From positions 62,001 to 126,000 of the forward strand of contig NZ_MJAT01000002.1 in assembly GCF_001742305.1 (NCBI RefSeq): DNA of 64,000 nt, in the 5' to 3' direction. The position numbers and the translations under genes are program-made. The stretch comes from Desulfuribacillus stibiiarsenatis (lineage in GTDB: Bacteria; Bacillota; Bacilli; Desulfuribacillales; Desulfuribacillaceae). This document shows positions 34,280-43,266 of this stretch, in pieces (position 1 is the stretch's first letter; every line of letters begins with the position of its first letter). The notes beneath the pieces were generated by a model, which ran no database searches, was not told the origin of the DNA, and saw only the letters and a list, made by a program, of their open reading frames with translations.

Positions 34280-35385
34280 TATTTACTTACCCCCTTGTTC
34301 TGCTGATCAGCTACTGATGTTGTCGTGTCTTTGTCCTTCTTCATCTTCTCCACAACCACTGTAGCAGCAGCATGAACAGCTACCCCTGCAGCAGCAGCTC
34401 CTACAACAGCAGCACCTACTTTATCTGGGTTGTAAATGATGTTCGTTCCTGGTACTTGAGCTAATGTTGTAAACATTGGTCCGAAGTCCCAGAAATTATC
34501 TTCTGAACATCCAAGACAAGGGTTACCAGATTCAACCGGCCAGCATGTTCCTTCGTTCCACTTCATGTTTGCACAGGAGTTATATGTAACAGGTCCTTTA
34601 CAGCCCATCTTATATAAGCACCAGCCAAGCTTAGCACCTTCATCATCAAAGCTCTCTACGAACATACCCGCATCGAAGAACGGTCTTCTTTGGCAGTTGT
34701 CATGAATACGATGACGATAGAATACCTTTGGACGCTTACGAATATCTAACTCTGGAATACCAAAAGTTAAGATATGTGTGATAACTCCAGCCATAACCTC
34801 AGCAATTGGCGGACATCCTGGTACGTTAATTACAGGTTTATTCGTTAACTTGTAAATTGGTGTTGCTTGCGTTGGGTTCGGATGAGCCGCCTGCACGTTA
34901 CCGAATGCAGCACATGATCCGTAAGCAATAATCGCCATACAATCTTTCTCATACTCACGGAATAACTCAAGCTGGGTCTTACCGTCTACCATACTGTGAA
35001 TCCCGCCATCTGCTAAAGGTATACTACCTTCACAAGCTAAAATGTACCCACCTTTGTATTTTTCCTTCGTCATATGGGCAGCTTCTCTTGCTTGGTGACC
35101 TGCAGCTGCCATTAACGTATCATGGTAGTCTAGTGAAATCATGTCCAAGATTAAGTCTGCTACTACCGGGTGAGCTGTACGGATAAAAGATTCCGAACAT
35201 CCTGTGCACTCCTGGAAGTGCTTATAAATTACTGGTATTCTTTCTTTGGTCTCCAAAGCTTCTACTACCTTTGGCGTTAATGACGCATCTAATCCCATCA
35301 TTGCTGTAATTGCTGTGCAAAATTTCAAAAAATCTTTTCTTGAAATTCCCCTTTTTTGCACATACTCGTAAAACGTTTCCTTCAA
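34279..35385 (-). CDS. [NiFe] hydrogenase small subunit
   Basis: A 368-residue Fe-S subunit. The N-terminus has a Tat-type signal, but the core reads SRKDFLKF, with Lys in place of the second Arg. ECTGCSE, the CPP segment with NVPGCPPIAEV, and the C-terminal CANMKWNEGTC and CLGCSE bind three Fe-S clusters. A C-terminal hydrophobic helix (about 328-352) anchors it. The start is TTG 35385, with AGGGAGGGG 6 nt upstream; the frame to 35406 has no ribosome site. First gene of the operon. Confidence 0.93.
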   Translation of the reverse strand: MKETFYEYVQKRGISRKDFLKFCTAITAMMGLDASLTPKVVEALETKERIPVIYKHFQECTGCSESFIRTAHPVVADLILDMISLDYHDTLMAAAGHQAREAAHMTKEKYKGGYILACEGSIPLADGGIHSMVDGKTQLELFREYEKDCMAIIAYGSCAAFGNVQAAHPNPTQATPIYKLTNKPVINVPGCPPIAEVMAGVITHILTFGIPELDIRKRPKVFYRHRIHDNCQRRPFFDAGMFVESFDDEGAKLGWCLYKMGCKGPVTYNSCANMKWNEGTCWPVESGNPCLGCSEDNFWDFGPMFTTLAQVPGTNIIYNPDKVGAAVVGAAAAGVAVHAAATVVVEKMKKDKDTTTSVADQQNKGVSK

Positions 35386-35606
35386 GATAGACCCCTCCCT
35401 TATCACTAGTTAACATAATAATTTCTACTTCCCAAATCACTAATAGTAGCATATTGGTGCTATTATGAAGATATTCTACAGCATCCGCACCTGTACCACA
35501 ACAGGGTATTTCCCTAGAAATTGGCACAAATTAAGTGAAAACAGCAATATATACCTATTTATCGTCGATTTGCTTGGCATAGCTTATTAGTCATAACAAT
35601 CCTTTA

Positions 35607-35633
35607 GTACTATATAGTCATTTTATATAGTAC
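35607..35633. promoter_or_regulatory. 10-bp palindrome upstream of the hydrogenase operon
   Basis: GTACTATATA (35607-35616) and TATATAGTAC (35624-35633) are perfect inverted repeats with a 7-nt spacer. It sits about 14 nt after the c-di-GMP gene stop and 220 nt upstream of the hydrogenase start. It lacks a T-run, so it may be an operator rather than a terminator. Confidence 0.5.
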
Positions 35634-35646
35634 AATATTAAATCTC

Positions 35647-37935
35647 TTAATATGATATATTTTGTCCCTCTATTAAATATGCATTGCCGCAGATTTTTTT
35701 TACTTCTTTTTTCAAAAATGCCGCTCTCTCTCCTACTGAAATGACATCTGCAAATCTACGATTCAGTAAGACTCCAGCAATTGATAAGGAAGATAGTGGA
35801 TACACACAACTTCTTCCGAGACGGTCGGTGGCAATAATGGCTTGACACTCCCATTCTTGTAGATTGTAATAATATCGTAGAAGCCGTTGGTAGATTCGAA
35901 TGATGCGCTTACTATACTTCTCTGCCTTATGAAAAGGACATATTATGACAAAATCATCGCCGCCTACATGCCCTATAAAAATGTTATCTTCACCCTTCAT
36001 GACATGCTTCAAAATTCTACTTATAAGCAGTAAGAATCTATCCCCTTGCTCAAAGCCATAAGTATCGTTATATGCCTTAAAAAAATCAACATCTATATAT
36101 AAAATGACTCTATGATTCTGTTTTAGTATGATACATTGCTCTATTTCTTTCTCGATAATGATGTTACCTGCTAACCCTGTTAATGGATTTGCATATCGCG
36201 CTTGCTCAATTTTTAATTGCGTCAAACTTTCTAATAGGTTTTGTACCGTAATGATGCCTAGATAATTATCACGATCCATCACGATAATAAAATCATATAA
36301 ACGTTGAGCGTCACGTTTCATGGCAAGGTTTGCTACCAATTCTATTGGTGTCTCTGCCTGTACGGATAAAGGCCTTGTATCCATAATTTCTTCTATTGGT
36401 TTGCGATAATACAAGGCGACTCCATATCTAGCAATTAATGTCTTGTAAAGATTCTGACGTAATAGAAAACCTGACGGTTTGCTGTCCTTATCTAGTACTA
36501 CGATACCTTGCAGCTCACTCTGATTTTCAAATAGTTCTGCCACTTCCTCAATAATCGAGCCTTCCTGAATCGCTGGTACATAGGAAACTAAATCTCTGGC
36601 CACCATTCCTCGATCATACCATTGCGCCACCTTTGGACGCTTAGCTAACCCTTGAATCGCTTGGATGCATAGCTTAGATGGTAGCTCTTTAGGAAATGTT
36701 GGTTTCCCTATATAGTAGCCCTGGCCTAAATGCACCCCTAATTTCGTCACAACGGCAAGCTCCCGATCCGTTTCTATGCCTTCTGCTATAAGCTGACAGT
36801 TAATCTTCTGCGAGAATGTGACGAACGTCTCTAGTAATGCTTTTTTTACAGGATCTTTATCTATACCACGAATAATCGACATATCTAGTTTAATAAAGTC
36901 AGGCTTAATTTCCGCTATCGTTTGCAGACTTGAATATCCTGCTCCTGCATCGTCGACAGCAATAAGGTAGCCTTGGCTGCGGTAGTGCTCAATTGTTTTA
37001 CGGAACGTTTTAAAGTTTTGTATTGCTGTTCGCTCTGTAAGCTCAAACACAATTTGTTGTGGTGATAAATTGTATTTCTTCAACATGGTACGCGTTACAC
37101 CTTGATGGAATTGCGAGTCTTTAATAACTGAAGGATCGACATTGATAAATAACTTTTGGTTCGGTTTCATCCATCCTATTTTCTGTATAGAAAGCTCCCG
37201 TGATGCCGTCTCGAGGGCAAATAAAGAATTGACCCGTTCCGCAAAAGGAAATAGGTCATTGGGAGAGTGAAAAAAACTACTTTGCGGACCACGTGTTAGG
37301 GCTTCCCATCCATAATTTTCTCCTGAATCCAGTGACAAGATTGGTTGAAATACGCTTTCTAGGGTCTTATTTTTTAAAATGTGATGAAATTCCTCCATGA
37401 TTTTTTGGGGCGGATTATAGCACTCTCTTTTTGCAATTTTGTAAGCTTCCTTTAAGGCTTTGTAAAACTGTTTTTCCACATGTTTGGCGGGTGGACTTAT
37501 GGTTGTATATCCAACATGGATTCCCTTGTAATCTTTAAAATACGATGGTAGATTACTAGAAAATACTTGGGTGATATTCGCATCCAACGACGTTCTGACC
37601 TTACATAGTTCTTCTTCTGGTATTCTATTTTTCGTAGCAATTAGTAGTATGAAGTCATCACCCCATAAATTATGAGTGGATATCAGCTTCGAAGTGTCGG
37701 GAAGCAGCTTCTTAATCTCTCTGTTAATGATACCTGTAAAAGAATTGAGGAACTCATAGGCGTATTGTTCGCCATAACTCTGTTCCACTTGCTCGAATTG
37801 AATCAAATCGAGGTATATGATGTGTATATATTCCTTTCGTTCTAAATGCTTCTTTACTATCCCAACTGTGCTATTTCTATTCGTATATGGTTCAGCCACT
37901 ATAGGCTGGAACGCTTTTTTCATCAACTCTAACAA
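35647..37935 (-). CDS. GGDEF-EAL-CBS-GGDEF c-di-GMP protein
   Basis: A 762-residue soluble protein with four parts: a degenerate GGDEF-like domain (about 1-180, active-site loop WGDDF), an EAL phosphodiesterase (about 185-425) with all expected residues in GWEALTR, FELTER, VDDAGAGYSS, IKLDMSI and AEGIET, two CBS motifs (about 445-585), and a canonical GGDEF cyclase domain (about 590-745) with VGGDDF. It may both make and break c-di-GMP, gated by the CBS pair. The start is TTG 37935 with GGGGGTG upstream; ATG 37923 is an alternative. No transmembrane segment. Confidence 0.9.
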   Translation of the reverse strand: MLELMKKAFQPIVAEPYTNRNSTVGIVKKHLERKEYIHIIYLDLIQFEQVEQSYGEQYAYEFLNSFTGIINREIKKLLPDTSKLISTHNLWGDDFILLIATKNRIPEEELCKVRTSLDANITQVFSSNLPSYFKDYKGIHVGYTTISPPAKHVEKQFYKALKEAYKIAKRECYNPPQKIMEEFHHILKNKTLESVFQPILSLDSGENYGWEALTRGPQSSFFHSPNDLFPFAERVNSLFALETASRELSIQKIGWMKPNQKLFINVDPSVIKDSQFHQGVTRTMLKKYNLSPQQIVFELTERTAIQNFKTFRKTIEHYRSQGYLIAVDDAGAGYSSLQTIAEIKPDFIKLDMSIIRGIDKDPVKKALLETFVTFSQKINCQLIAEGIETDRELAVVTKLGVHLGQGYYIGKPTFPKELPSKLCIQAIQGLAKRPKVAQWYDRGMVARDLVSYVPAIQEGSIIEEVAELFENQSELQGIVVLDKDSKPSGFLLRQNLYKTLIARYGVALYYRKPIEEIMDTRPLSVQAETPIELVANLAMKRDAQRLYDFIIVMDRDNYLGIITVQNLLESLTQLKIEQARYANPLTGLAGNIIIEKEIEQCIILKQNHRVILYIDVDFFKAYNDTYGFEQGDRFLLLISRILKHVMKGEDNIFIGHVGGDDFVIICPFHKAEKYSKRIIRIYQRLLRYYYNLQEWECQAIIATDRLGRSCVYPLSSLSIAGVLLNRRFADVISVGERAAFLKKEVKKICGNAYLIEGQNISY

Positions 37936-38037
37936 AGATTACACCCCCACATATTGCTATCCATATCGTACTTGTTCTAATTCGTTGAATGGTTAAGGGA
38001 ATGTAAATTTTTCTTTAATTTTTCAAGGATTTCTTCA

Positions 38038-38826
38038 CTACAAGAGAATCATACGCAGTGCGACTAAAAAGATAATCAAGCGTAAAATTGCGAATAGAAT
38101 TTTAGAATTGAGTCTTTTAGCAATAATTGCACCTATTACACCACCAACATAAGCTCCCGGCGCTAATAATAAGACATAATACCATTGAATATTTCCCAAT
38201 AAGAAGTGACTGATGGAGCCGAACACTGAGGTTGCCAAAATAACTAGCATGGAGGTGGCAGTGGCGATATGTGGGGGAAAGGAAAATAGCATAATCATCG
38301 CTGGAACCATGAGTGCGCCACCACCGATTCCAAATAGACTGGAAAGGAGCCCTACACAGAAGGAAACTCCAAGGGCAAAACTACGGTTAAATTGATATTT
38401 ATATTCTTTACCCGTGATATCTCGAAAGCGACGACGCGCAGAAGGCGGACCCATGCTTTTGGTATGCTTTTGATCAATGGATAGGAACACTGATATCAGT
38501 ATCATCAAGATACCAAAGAAAACTGAAAATGCTTGTTCTGAGAAACCTCGTCCAATATAAGCACCGATAACGGCCCCAGGGGCACTAGCAATGATAAACT
38601 GACTCGCACTGCGAAAATCAATTCTCCCTTGCTTCGCAAAGGTTGACACCGCAGAAATCGCAATAAATACCATGACAGCTAGGGATGTCCCAGCAGCAGT
38701 CTGAGAGGAAATCCCAAAAATATAGATTAAAGCTGGAACAATGATGATTCCGCCCCCAATTCCAGCTATACTTCCTGTAAAGCCAGAAATAAAACCTATG
38801 ATTGCTAAGACTAACATATCAAACAT
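38038..38826 (-). CDS. TauE/SafE family sulfite/organosulfonate exporter
   Basis: A 262-residue membrane protein with about eight helices in two repeats, each opening with a Gly-rich segment (GSIAGIGGGIIIVPALI and LLSSLFGIGGGALMVPAMI). These are diagnostic of the TauE/SafE family, which exports sulfite, sulfoacetate or related anions. The ATG at 38826 has AAGGAG 7 nt upstream. It follows the aldo/keto reductase gene by 11 nt and is likely co-transcribed with it. Confidence 0.88.
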   Translation of the reverse strand: MFDMLVLAIIGFISGFTGSIAGIGGGIIIVPALIYIFGISSQTAAGTSLAVMVFIAISAVSTFAKQGRIDFRSASQFIIASAPGAVIGAYIGRGFSEQAFSVFFGILMILISVFLSIDQKHTKSMGPPSARRRFRDITGKEYKYQFNRSFALGVSFCVGLLSSLFGIGGGALMVPAMIMLFSFPPHIATATSMLVILATSVFGSISHFLLGNIQWYYVLLLAPGAYVGGVIGAIIAKRLNSKILFAILRLIIFLVALRMILL

Positions 38827-38837
38827 AACCAAGCTCC

Positions 38838-39836
38838 TTATATGCTTCGAATCGTTTTGCTAATGTCAACTCCATAAGGGCATACACTTTCACATATCGG
38901 TTGTTCTTGACAGTCGTCACAGTCATTACACGTACTTACCTTGCCTTGGCGCGACCTCCATAATTCATTCCCTTGATTGTATGGCGGTTGTAAGTTGCCA
39001 AGGTAGTACATCGGAATGATTGCATCAGTAATCTTAATCCCTTTCGGACATTCGCAAGCATTGCAACGCCGGCAACCATGTTGACCCGCTCGTTGTGCCA
39101 TTTGCAAAAGATAATCGGCTTCTTCTTGTAAAACAGGTTCAGATAATATTTTTAAATTTTCATCAATTTCATGTCTATTCATAAACCCTGGGATTATTAC
39201 ATCCACTGGTTGCGTTAGTAGGTATCTCAGGTGCTGTGGCTGTATAAACCCTCCTGCTAATGGACGCATAGCTACTGTTCCAATGTTCAGTCCCTTTGCA
39301 ACAGGAATGATATCGGTAGCAGCAAATGGTTGACAAATATTGAGGTGAAACAAGACCGAATCAAATGGAAACTGGGTTACCCACTCAGCCAATTTGTCTG
39401 GCCTATGACCAGAGATGGCAATGTAACGAACGTACCCCGCTTCTTTCATTTCTAAAATCGCCTTCATTGCCCCTTGCTCAGACATCACTTGCGTGAATTC
39501 TTCATCTCGATTGACGTAATGAACGTGTACAATATCTAAGTAATCCGTATTCAGTTTCTTCAAGCTATCGACTATCTCATTTTTCGCTTGTTGATAATCT
39601 CGCTTGTTCGTTTTCGTGGAGATAATCATTTGATCTCTACGCCCTTGAATGACTGGTGCTATTTTCGTTTCACTATCACCATAGGTTTTCGCTGTATCTA
39701 TATAGTTAATCCCTTGCTCAATGGCATAGGATAATGTATCCGCTGCTTCTTTAGGAGTGAGTTTTGGAAATTGTAGCGTGCCAACCCCTACCTGCGAAGC
39801 TTTTAACCCTGTTGAACCAAATGTCTTGTATCGCAT
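38838..39836 (-). CDS. Aldo/keto reductase with C-terminal ferredoxin domain
   Basis: A 332-residue protein. The N-terminal three quarters is an aldo/keto reductase barrel with YIDTAKTYGDSE and the catalytic Tyr/Lys region; the C-terminus has two [4Fe-4S] motifs (CRRCNACECP and CNDCDDCQEQPICESVCP). This class of Fe-S aldo/keto reductases is frequent in anaerobes and its substrates are mostly unknown. A second, longer member is encoded at 56.7 kb. Operon with the downstream TauE/SafE gene. Confidence 0.88.
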   Translation of the reverse strand: MRYKTFGSTGLKASQVGVGTLQFPKLTPKEAADTLSYAIEQGINYIDTAKTYGDSETKIAPVIQGRRDQMIISTKTNKRDYQQAKNEIVDSLKKLNTDYLDIVHVHYVNRDEEFTQVMSEQGAMKAILEMKEAGYVRYIAISGHRPDKLAEWVTQFPFDSVLFHLNICQPFAATDIIPVAKGLNIGTVAMRPLAGGFIQPQHLRYLLTQPVDVIIPGFMNRHEIDENLKILSEPVLQEEADYLLQMAQRAGQHGCRRCNACECPKGIKITDAIIPMYYLGNLQPPYNQGNELWRSRQGKVSTCNDCDDCQEQPICESVCPYGVDISKTIRSI

Positions 39837-39940
39837 GGTTCACCATCCTTTTCATAAGCATAAAGCCAACCACATGACGTAGTTGACTTTATGATAGTTG
39901 AAATATAGAAATTATTGATTGTTAGAGAATCAAGGTTATT

Positions 39941-40480
39941 TTAGTAGTTTTTCGCGTAAATTTGGAAATGCGCTTGTGGATGATCACAAGATGGGCAAAC
40001 TACTAGCGCTTCTACACCCTTGTGTACGTAGCCACAGTTTCTGCACTGCCACTCAACTTCATTCTCTTTCTTGAATACAGTTCCATTTGTAAGGTTCTCT
40101 AATAGTCTTCTAAAGCGCTTCTCATGCTCTTCTTCTACTTCTGCTACTTCATGGAAGAAATCAGCGATTTCTGTAAATCCTTCCGCACGAGCAACCTTTT
40201 CGAACTCTGCGTACATTTCTGTCCACTCATAGTTCTCACCTTCAGCAGCAACTTCTAAGTTCTTCTTCGTATCGCCAATACCGCTGAGGAATTTAAAGAT
40301 TCTCTTCGCATGCTGCTCTTCATGACCAGCAGTTTCTTGGAAGATTGCCATCATTTGTTCATAGCCTTCTTTTTTTGCTTGCTTTGCAAAGAAATCATAC
40401 TTATTTCTTGCTTGTGATTCGCCAGCAAAAGCAGTCCATAAATTTTTCTCCGTTTGACTACCTTTTAATTCTTTCGCCAT
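39941..40480 (-). CDS. rbr: Rubrerythrin
   Basis: A 179-residue NADH-linked peroxide reductase of anaerobes. A four-helix ferritin-like domain with two ExxH motifs (EEQHAKRI and EEEHEKRF) holds a diiron centre; the C-terminal rubredoxin-like part has CRNCGY and CPSCDHPQ for a mononuclear iron. ATG 40480 has GGAGG 8 nt upstream. A weak, imperfect hairpin follows at about 39859-39895. The gene is monocistronic and complements KatG as oxidative-stress defence. Confidence 0.95.
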   Translation of the reverse strand: MAKELKGSQTEKNLWTAFAGESQARNKYDFFAKQAKKEGYEQMMAIFQETAGHEEQHAKRIFKFLSGIGDTKKNLEVAAEGENYEWTEMYAEFEKVARAEGFTEIADFFHEVAEVEEEHEKRFRRLLENLTNGTVFKKENEVEWQCRNCGYVHKGVEALVVCPSCDHPQAHFQIYAKNY

Positions 40481-40623
40481 ATTTTTTACCTCCGTTGATG
40501 ATTTTATTTTGGTTCTCAAGTTTGTATGTAATCTGTAACATGTATTACTATAGCATAGACTTTACCATTTTAAAAATCGATAAGCAAACAATGATACTCT
40601 CGAATATTAGGATATATAAGCAA

Positions 40624-40669
40624 AAAAAGTAGCTATATTCAAAAATCCTTTGAATATCTACTACTTTTT
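40624..40669. terminator. Long hairpin terminator
   Basis: AAAAAGTAG with CTACTTTTT and, inside, TATTCAAA with TTTGAATA form a long imperfect stem. It lies about 145 nt past the CBS-protein stop. The rest of the 335-bp gap between rbr and the CBS gene holds nothing else I can name. Confidence 0.6.
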
Positions 40670-40815
40670 AGAATTATTCTAAGTTGTACAAAAATGCTCT
40701 AAAGTAGCATAGAGATTTAACTCCACATAATAATAAAGATTTATCTCGCTAATTATAGAAATTTATCCCATTGCCATACTAATATGCATATCCATGCTAA
40801 AGGCTTATAATTTTC

Positions 40816-41235
40816 TTAAGGCTTAGAAATGTCATTTAGTGCATTACCAGCTTCATCGATATGATCGCTCTCTAATGCTAAGTCGCCAAGCGCTACCATA
40901 CCAATTAATTGATCATTGTCGATGACTGGTAGTCTGCGGATTTGATTGGAAGCCATAATATTCGCTGCTTGGCTAATATCCATATCTGGAGTTGCTGTAA
41001 CCACATTGGTCGTCATGATTTGCCTTACACTCACTTGATCTAAGTTCCCACCAGTCGCCACAGAACGAAGAACGATATCTCGGTCTGTTAGCATTCCCAC
41101 TAATTGACCGTTATCGACTACTGGAACAGACCCAATATTGTACTGACTCATAATTTGCGCTGCCTTAATTACTGAATCTTGTGTTGTTACTGTTGCAAGA
41201 TTGCCAGACATAATTTCACGGATTGTTTGTGACAT
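40816..41235 (-). CDS. CBS-pair protein
   Basis: A 139-residue stand-alone pair of CBS motifs (about 8-60 and 70-125), with DNGQLVGMLTDRDIVLRSV and DNDQLIGMVALGDLAL. Such proteins bind adenine nucleotides or dinucleotides and regulate partners; the partner is unknown. Monocistronic. Confidence 0.9.
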   Translation of the reverse strand: MSQTIREIMSGNLATVTTQDSVIKAAQIMSQYNIGSVPVVDNGQLVGMLTDRDIVLRSVATGGNLDQVSVRQIMTTNVVTATPDMDISQAANIMASNQIRRLPVIDNDQLIGMVALGDLALESDHIDEAGNALNDISKP

Positions 41236-41310
41236 TTATGTACCTCCTGTTTCTTGTTATAAAAGTCTAATCCATATTAGCTTGTTCAGAAACAAAGAAT
41301 TTACACATAC

Positions 41311-41341
41311 AAAAACAAGGAAAGAGTTTCCTCCTCCCTTG
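41311..41341 (-). terminator. Terminator of the glutamate-synthase-like gene
   Basis: CAAGG at 41316 pairs with CCTTG at 41337-41341, with further pairs inside, and five T follow on the minus strand. It lies 49 nt past the stop. Confidence 0.55.
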
Positions 41342-41390
41342 CGTGTTGATGCCTGTTAGTGCCTGTTCAATACTTATGAAAATTAAATAA

Positions 41391-42971
41391 TTAGCAGCCT
41401 AAAATATTCTTCACTTCTTCTCTGTCAGCATCCATAATGTACTTAATACCACTAATCTTAGCAGCTTCTTCTGTTAAAGCAACTAAATCGTTACGATCAA
41501 TATGAGCCAATGTAAACTTACGAGCTCCACACATGAATTGCTTTAATCCTTGTTGTAATCGGTTGTAATATGTGTATACACCTAGAGCGCCTTCTGGCAA
41601 ACGATCAAACGCGTCCTTACCTAAATCTTTTCTCAATTGCTCTGCTAAGATAAAGATTTGGTCCATGTTCTCGCCATATTTTTTCTGCTCATTAAACACT
41701 TTACCATTCTTGATTGCTTGCTCTACATTTTTACCAACCATTGCAGCCGTTAGTGGAGCACGAGCCATTCCTACAACTTTTACATATGGTGCACTCATAG
41801 CAATTGTCTTGAACATATGATCTTCTAAAGAGAATCCACCTGCCATTGAGATTGGAGGAACATATTCACCAGCAGCAGCTAGGCGGTCACAGTATTCCGT
41901 TAGCATAGATTGGATATACGCAGTTGGAACACCCCACTCATTCATCATTCTCCAAGGGCTCATTCCCGTTCCGCCGCCTGCACCATCTACAGTTAATAGA
42001 TCTAATTTCGCTTTTGAAGCGAATTTCAATGCTAGGGCAAGATCAGCTGGACGATATGCGCCAGTTTTTAAGAAAATTCTCTTTGCACCCGCTTGGCGTA
42101 ACTCCTCTACGCGCTTCATGAAACCTTCTTCATCTACCATACCAACTCTTGAATGACGCTCGAATTCCTTGAAAGCGCCTTTTCTATATGCTTCCTGTAC
42201 GGTTTCGTTCTCAGGATCAGGTAATACGATATATCCACGCTTTTTCAGTTCTAGAGCAAAATCTAAAGACTTGATTTTAACCTCGCCGCCAATATCTTTA
42301 GCACCTTGTCCCCACTTTAATTCAACTGTGTCTACACCTAACTTCTCTAATGTATATTCTTGCACGCCTAAACGCGTATCTTCTACGTTTGCTTGAACAG
42401 CAATTGTACCATAACCATTATACCAGTCAGTAAATGAAGTTACACGCTTCACCATAGCAGGTGAATGAACAACTCTTCCATTCTTCACTTCTAACTCAGG
42501 GTCCATACCACAAATGTTCTCACCAATTACAATTGCAGCACCAGCAATTGCAGTACCACAAGCTAGTCCAGCCCAGTTGTCTTTAGCAACAAAAGTAGAA
42601 CCCATTCCTGCTACAATTACAGGAGTCTGTAGCTTCAATCCGCCATCAGCACCGATTGCAGTCTCTATATTTACATTTGGGAAAATCGCTTTATCACTAT
42701 CTGCTTCGATTCCATGAGCGCCAACAGTTGTACCCATTATATTGAAATGTGAATAATCAATTGGATAGTCTTTCTCAGAAGCTGATGTTGTAGTTCCAAA
42801 AGGTTGTGGATACAATACTTCTTTACCACGAACTGCAGAAGTTCCTACTTCGCAAAAACCTGGACATCCATCAAGACATGTAGAACATAGTCCACTACTA
42901 GGTACATACGCATTTGGAGTGCGTAACTTTGTTAATGTTGCAGTACTAAAATTCGGTTTACTAAACGTCAT
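41391..42971 (-). CDS. FMN-binding glutamate-synthase-like protein
   Basis: A 526-residue protein equivalent to the central FMN/Fe-S synthase domain of glutamate synthase, without the amidotransferase domain. DGAGGGTGMSPWRMMNEWG is the FMN site, MAGGFSLEDHMFK follows, and a Cys-rich N-terminal motif CSTCLDGCPGFC and CGARKF near the end could bind Fe-S. Similar stand-alone proteins exist in archaea and anaerobic bacteria, and their substrate is often unproven. A conserved leader element shared with the gene at 46.4 kb lies just upstream (43002-43077), suggesting RNA-level control. Confidence 0.85.
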   Translation of the reverse strand: MTFSKPNFSTATLTKLRTPNAYVPSSGLCSTCLDGCPGFCEVGTSAVRGKEVLYPQPFGTTTSASEKDYPIDYSHFNIMGTTVGAHGIEADSDKAIFPNVNIETAIGADGGLKLQTPVIVAGMGSTFVAKDNWAGLACGTAIAGAAIVIGENICGMDPELEVKNGRVVHSPAMVKRVTSFTDWYNGYGTIAVQANVEDTRLGVQEYTLEKLGVDTVELKWGQGAKDIGGEVKIKSLDFALELKKRGYIVLPDPENETVQEAYRKGAFKEFERHSRVGMVDEEGFMKRVEELRQAGAKRIFLKTGAYRPADLALALKFASKAKLDLLTVDGAGGGTGMSPWRMMNEWGVPTAYIQSMLTEYCDRLAAAGEYVPPISMAGGFSLEDHMFKTIAMSAPYVKVVGMARAPLTAAMVGKNVEQAIKNGKVFNEQKKYGENMDQIFILAEQLRKDLGKDAFDRLPEGALGVYTYYNRLQQGLKQFMCGARKFTLAHIDRNDLVALTEEAAKISGIKYIMDADREEVKNILGC

Positions 42972-43001
42972 TATCGTCCCAGCTCCCTATTATGTAGTAT
43001 A

Positions 43002-43077
43002 AAGTTTATCTCAGCGGCGTTGCCTCGAAATAAGTGTAACTAGAGTTCAGTTGGAATAAAAACTCCATCCGAACTAA
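43002..43077 (-). ncRNA. Conserved leader element, copy 1
   Basis: The leader shares three ordered blocks with copy 2 at 47504-47648: GTTC-GATGGAGTT, then CACTTATTTCG, then TGAGATAAA. Predicted pairs are AGTTC with GAACT enclosing TGGA with TCCA, and TTATTTC with GAGATAA enclosing GGC with GCC. It ends about 30 nt before the start codon. It fits none of the riboswitch consensus sequences I could compare from memory. Confidence 0.55.
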
Positions 43078-43089
43078 GTTATTCTTTAT

Positions 43090-43118
43090 AAAAATCTAAC
43101 ATATCATGTTAGATTTTT
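43090..43118 (-). promoter_or_regulatory. 13-bp palindrome at the start of the leader
   Basis: AAAAATCTAACAT (43090-43102) and its perfect complement (43106-43118) flank ATC. With the promoter at 43125-43154 the transcript would begin at or near this hairpin, so it is either a 5'-end RNA stem or an operator. Confidence 0.6.
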
Positions 43119-43124
43119 CAATAT

Positions 43125-43154
43125 ATTATAGCATTCTTCTCTTGAATTCTACAA
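43125..43154 (-). promoter_or_regulatory. Sigma-A promoter of the glutamate-synthase-like gene
   Basis: Minus strand TTGTAG (43154-43149), 18-bp spacer, TATAAT (43130-43125). It predicts a leader of about 145 nt containing the palindrome and the conserved element. Confidence 0.6.
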
Positions 43155-43195
43155 TAAAATTATTCATAATCTATTCACGAAAATCCAAAAAAAAC

Positions 43196-43231
43196 AAAAA
43201 ACCTAGACCCCAACTAGGGTCTAGGTTTTTT
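43196..43231 (-). terminator. Strong terminator of the cytochrome gene
   Basis: A 15-nt arm (43196-43210) pairs perfectly with 43217-43231; long T-runs follow on the minus strand. It ends the mutY-cytochrome transcript. Confidence 0.88.
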
Positions 43232-43266
43232 GTAAGTAATTATTTTCTAATAAAAATTATGTCAAC

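Noticed and set aside
42972-43080. Known riboswitch (TPP, c-di-GMP, manganese, T-box)
   Set aside because: The GAGATAAA and GATGGAG blocks recall parts of known classes, but none of the required ordered core motifs is present.
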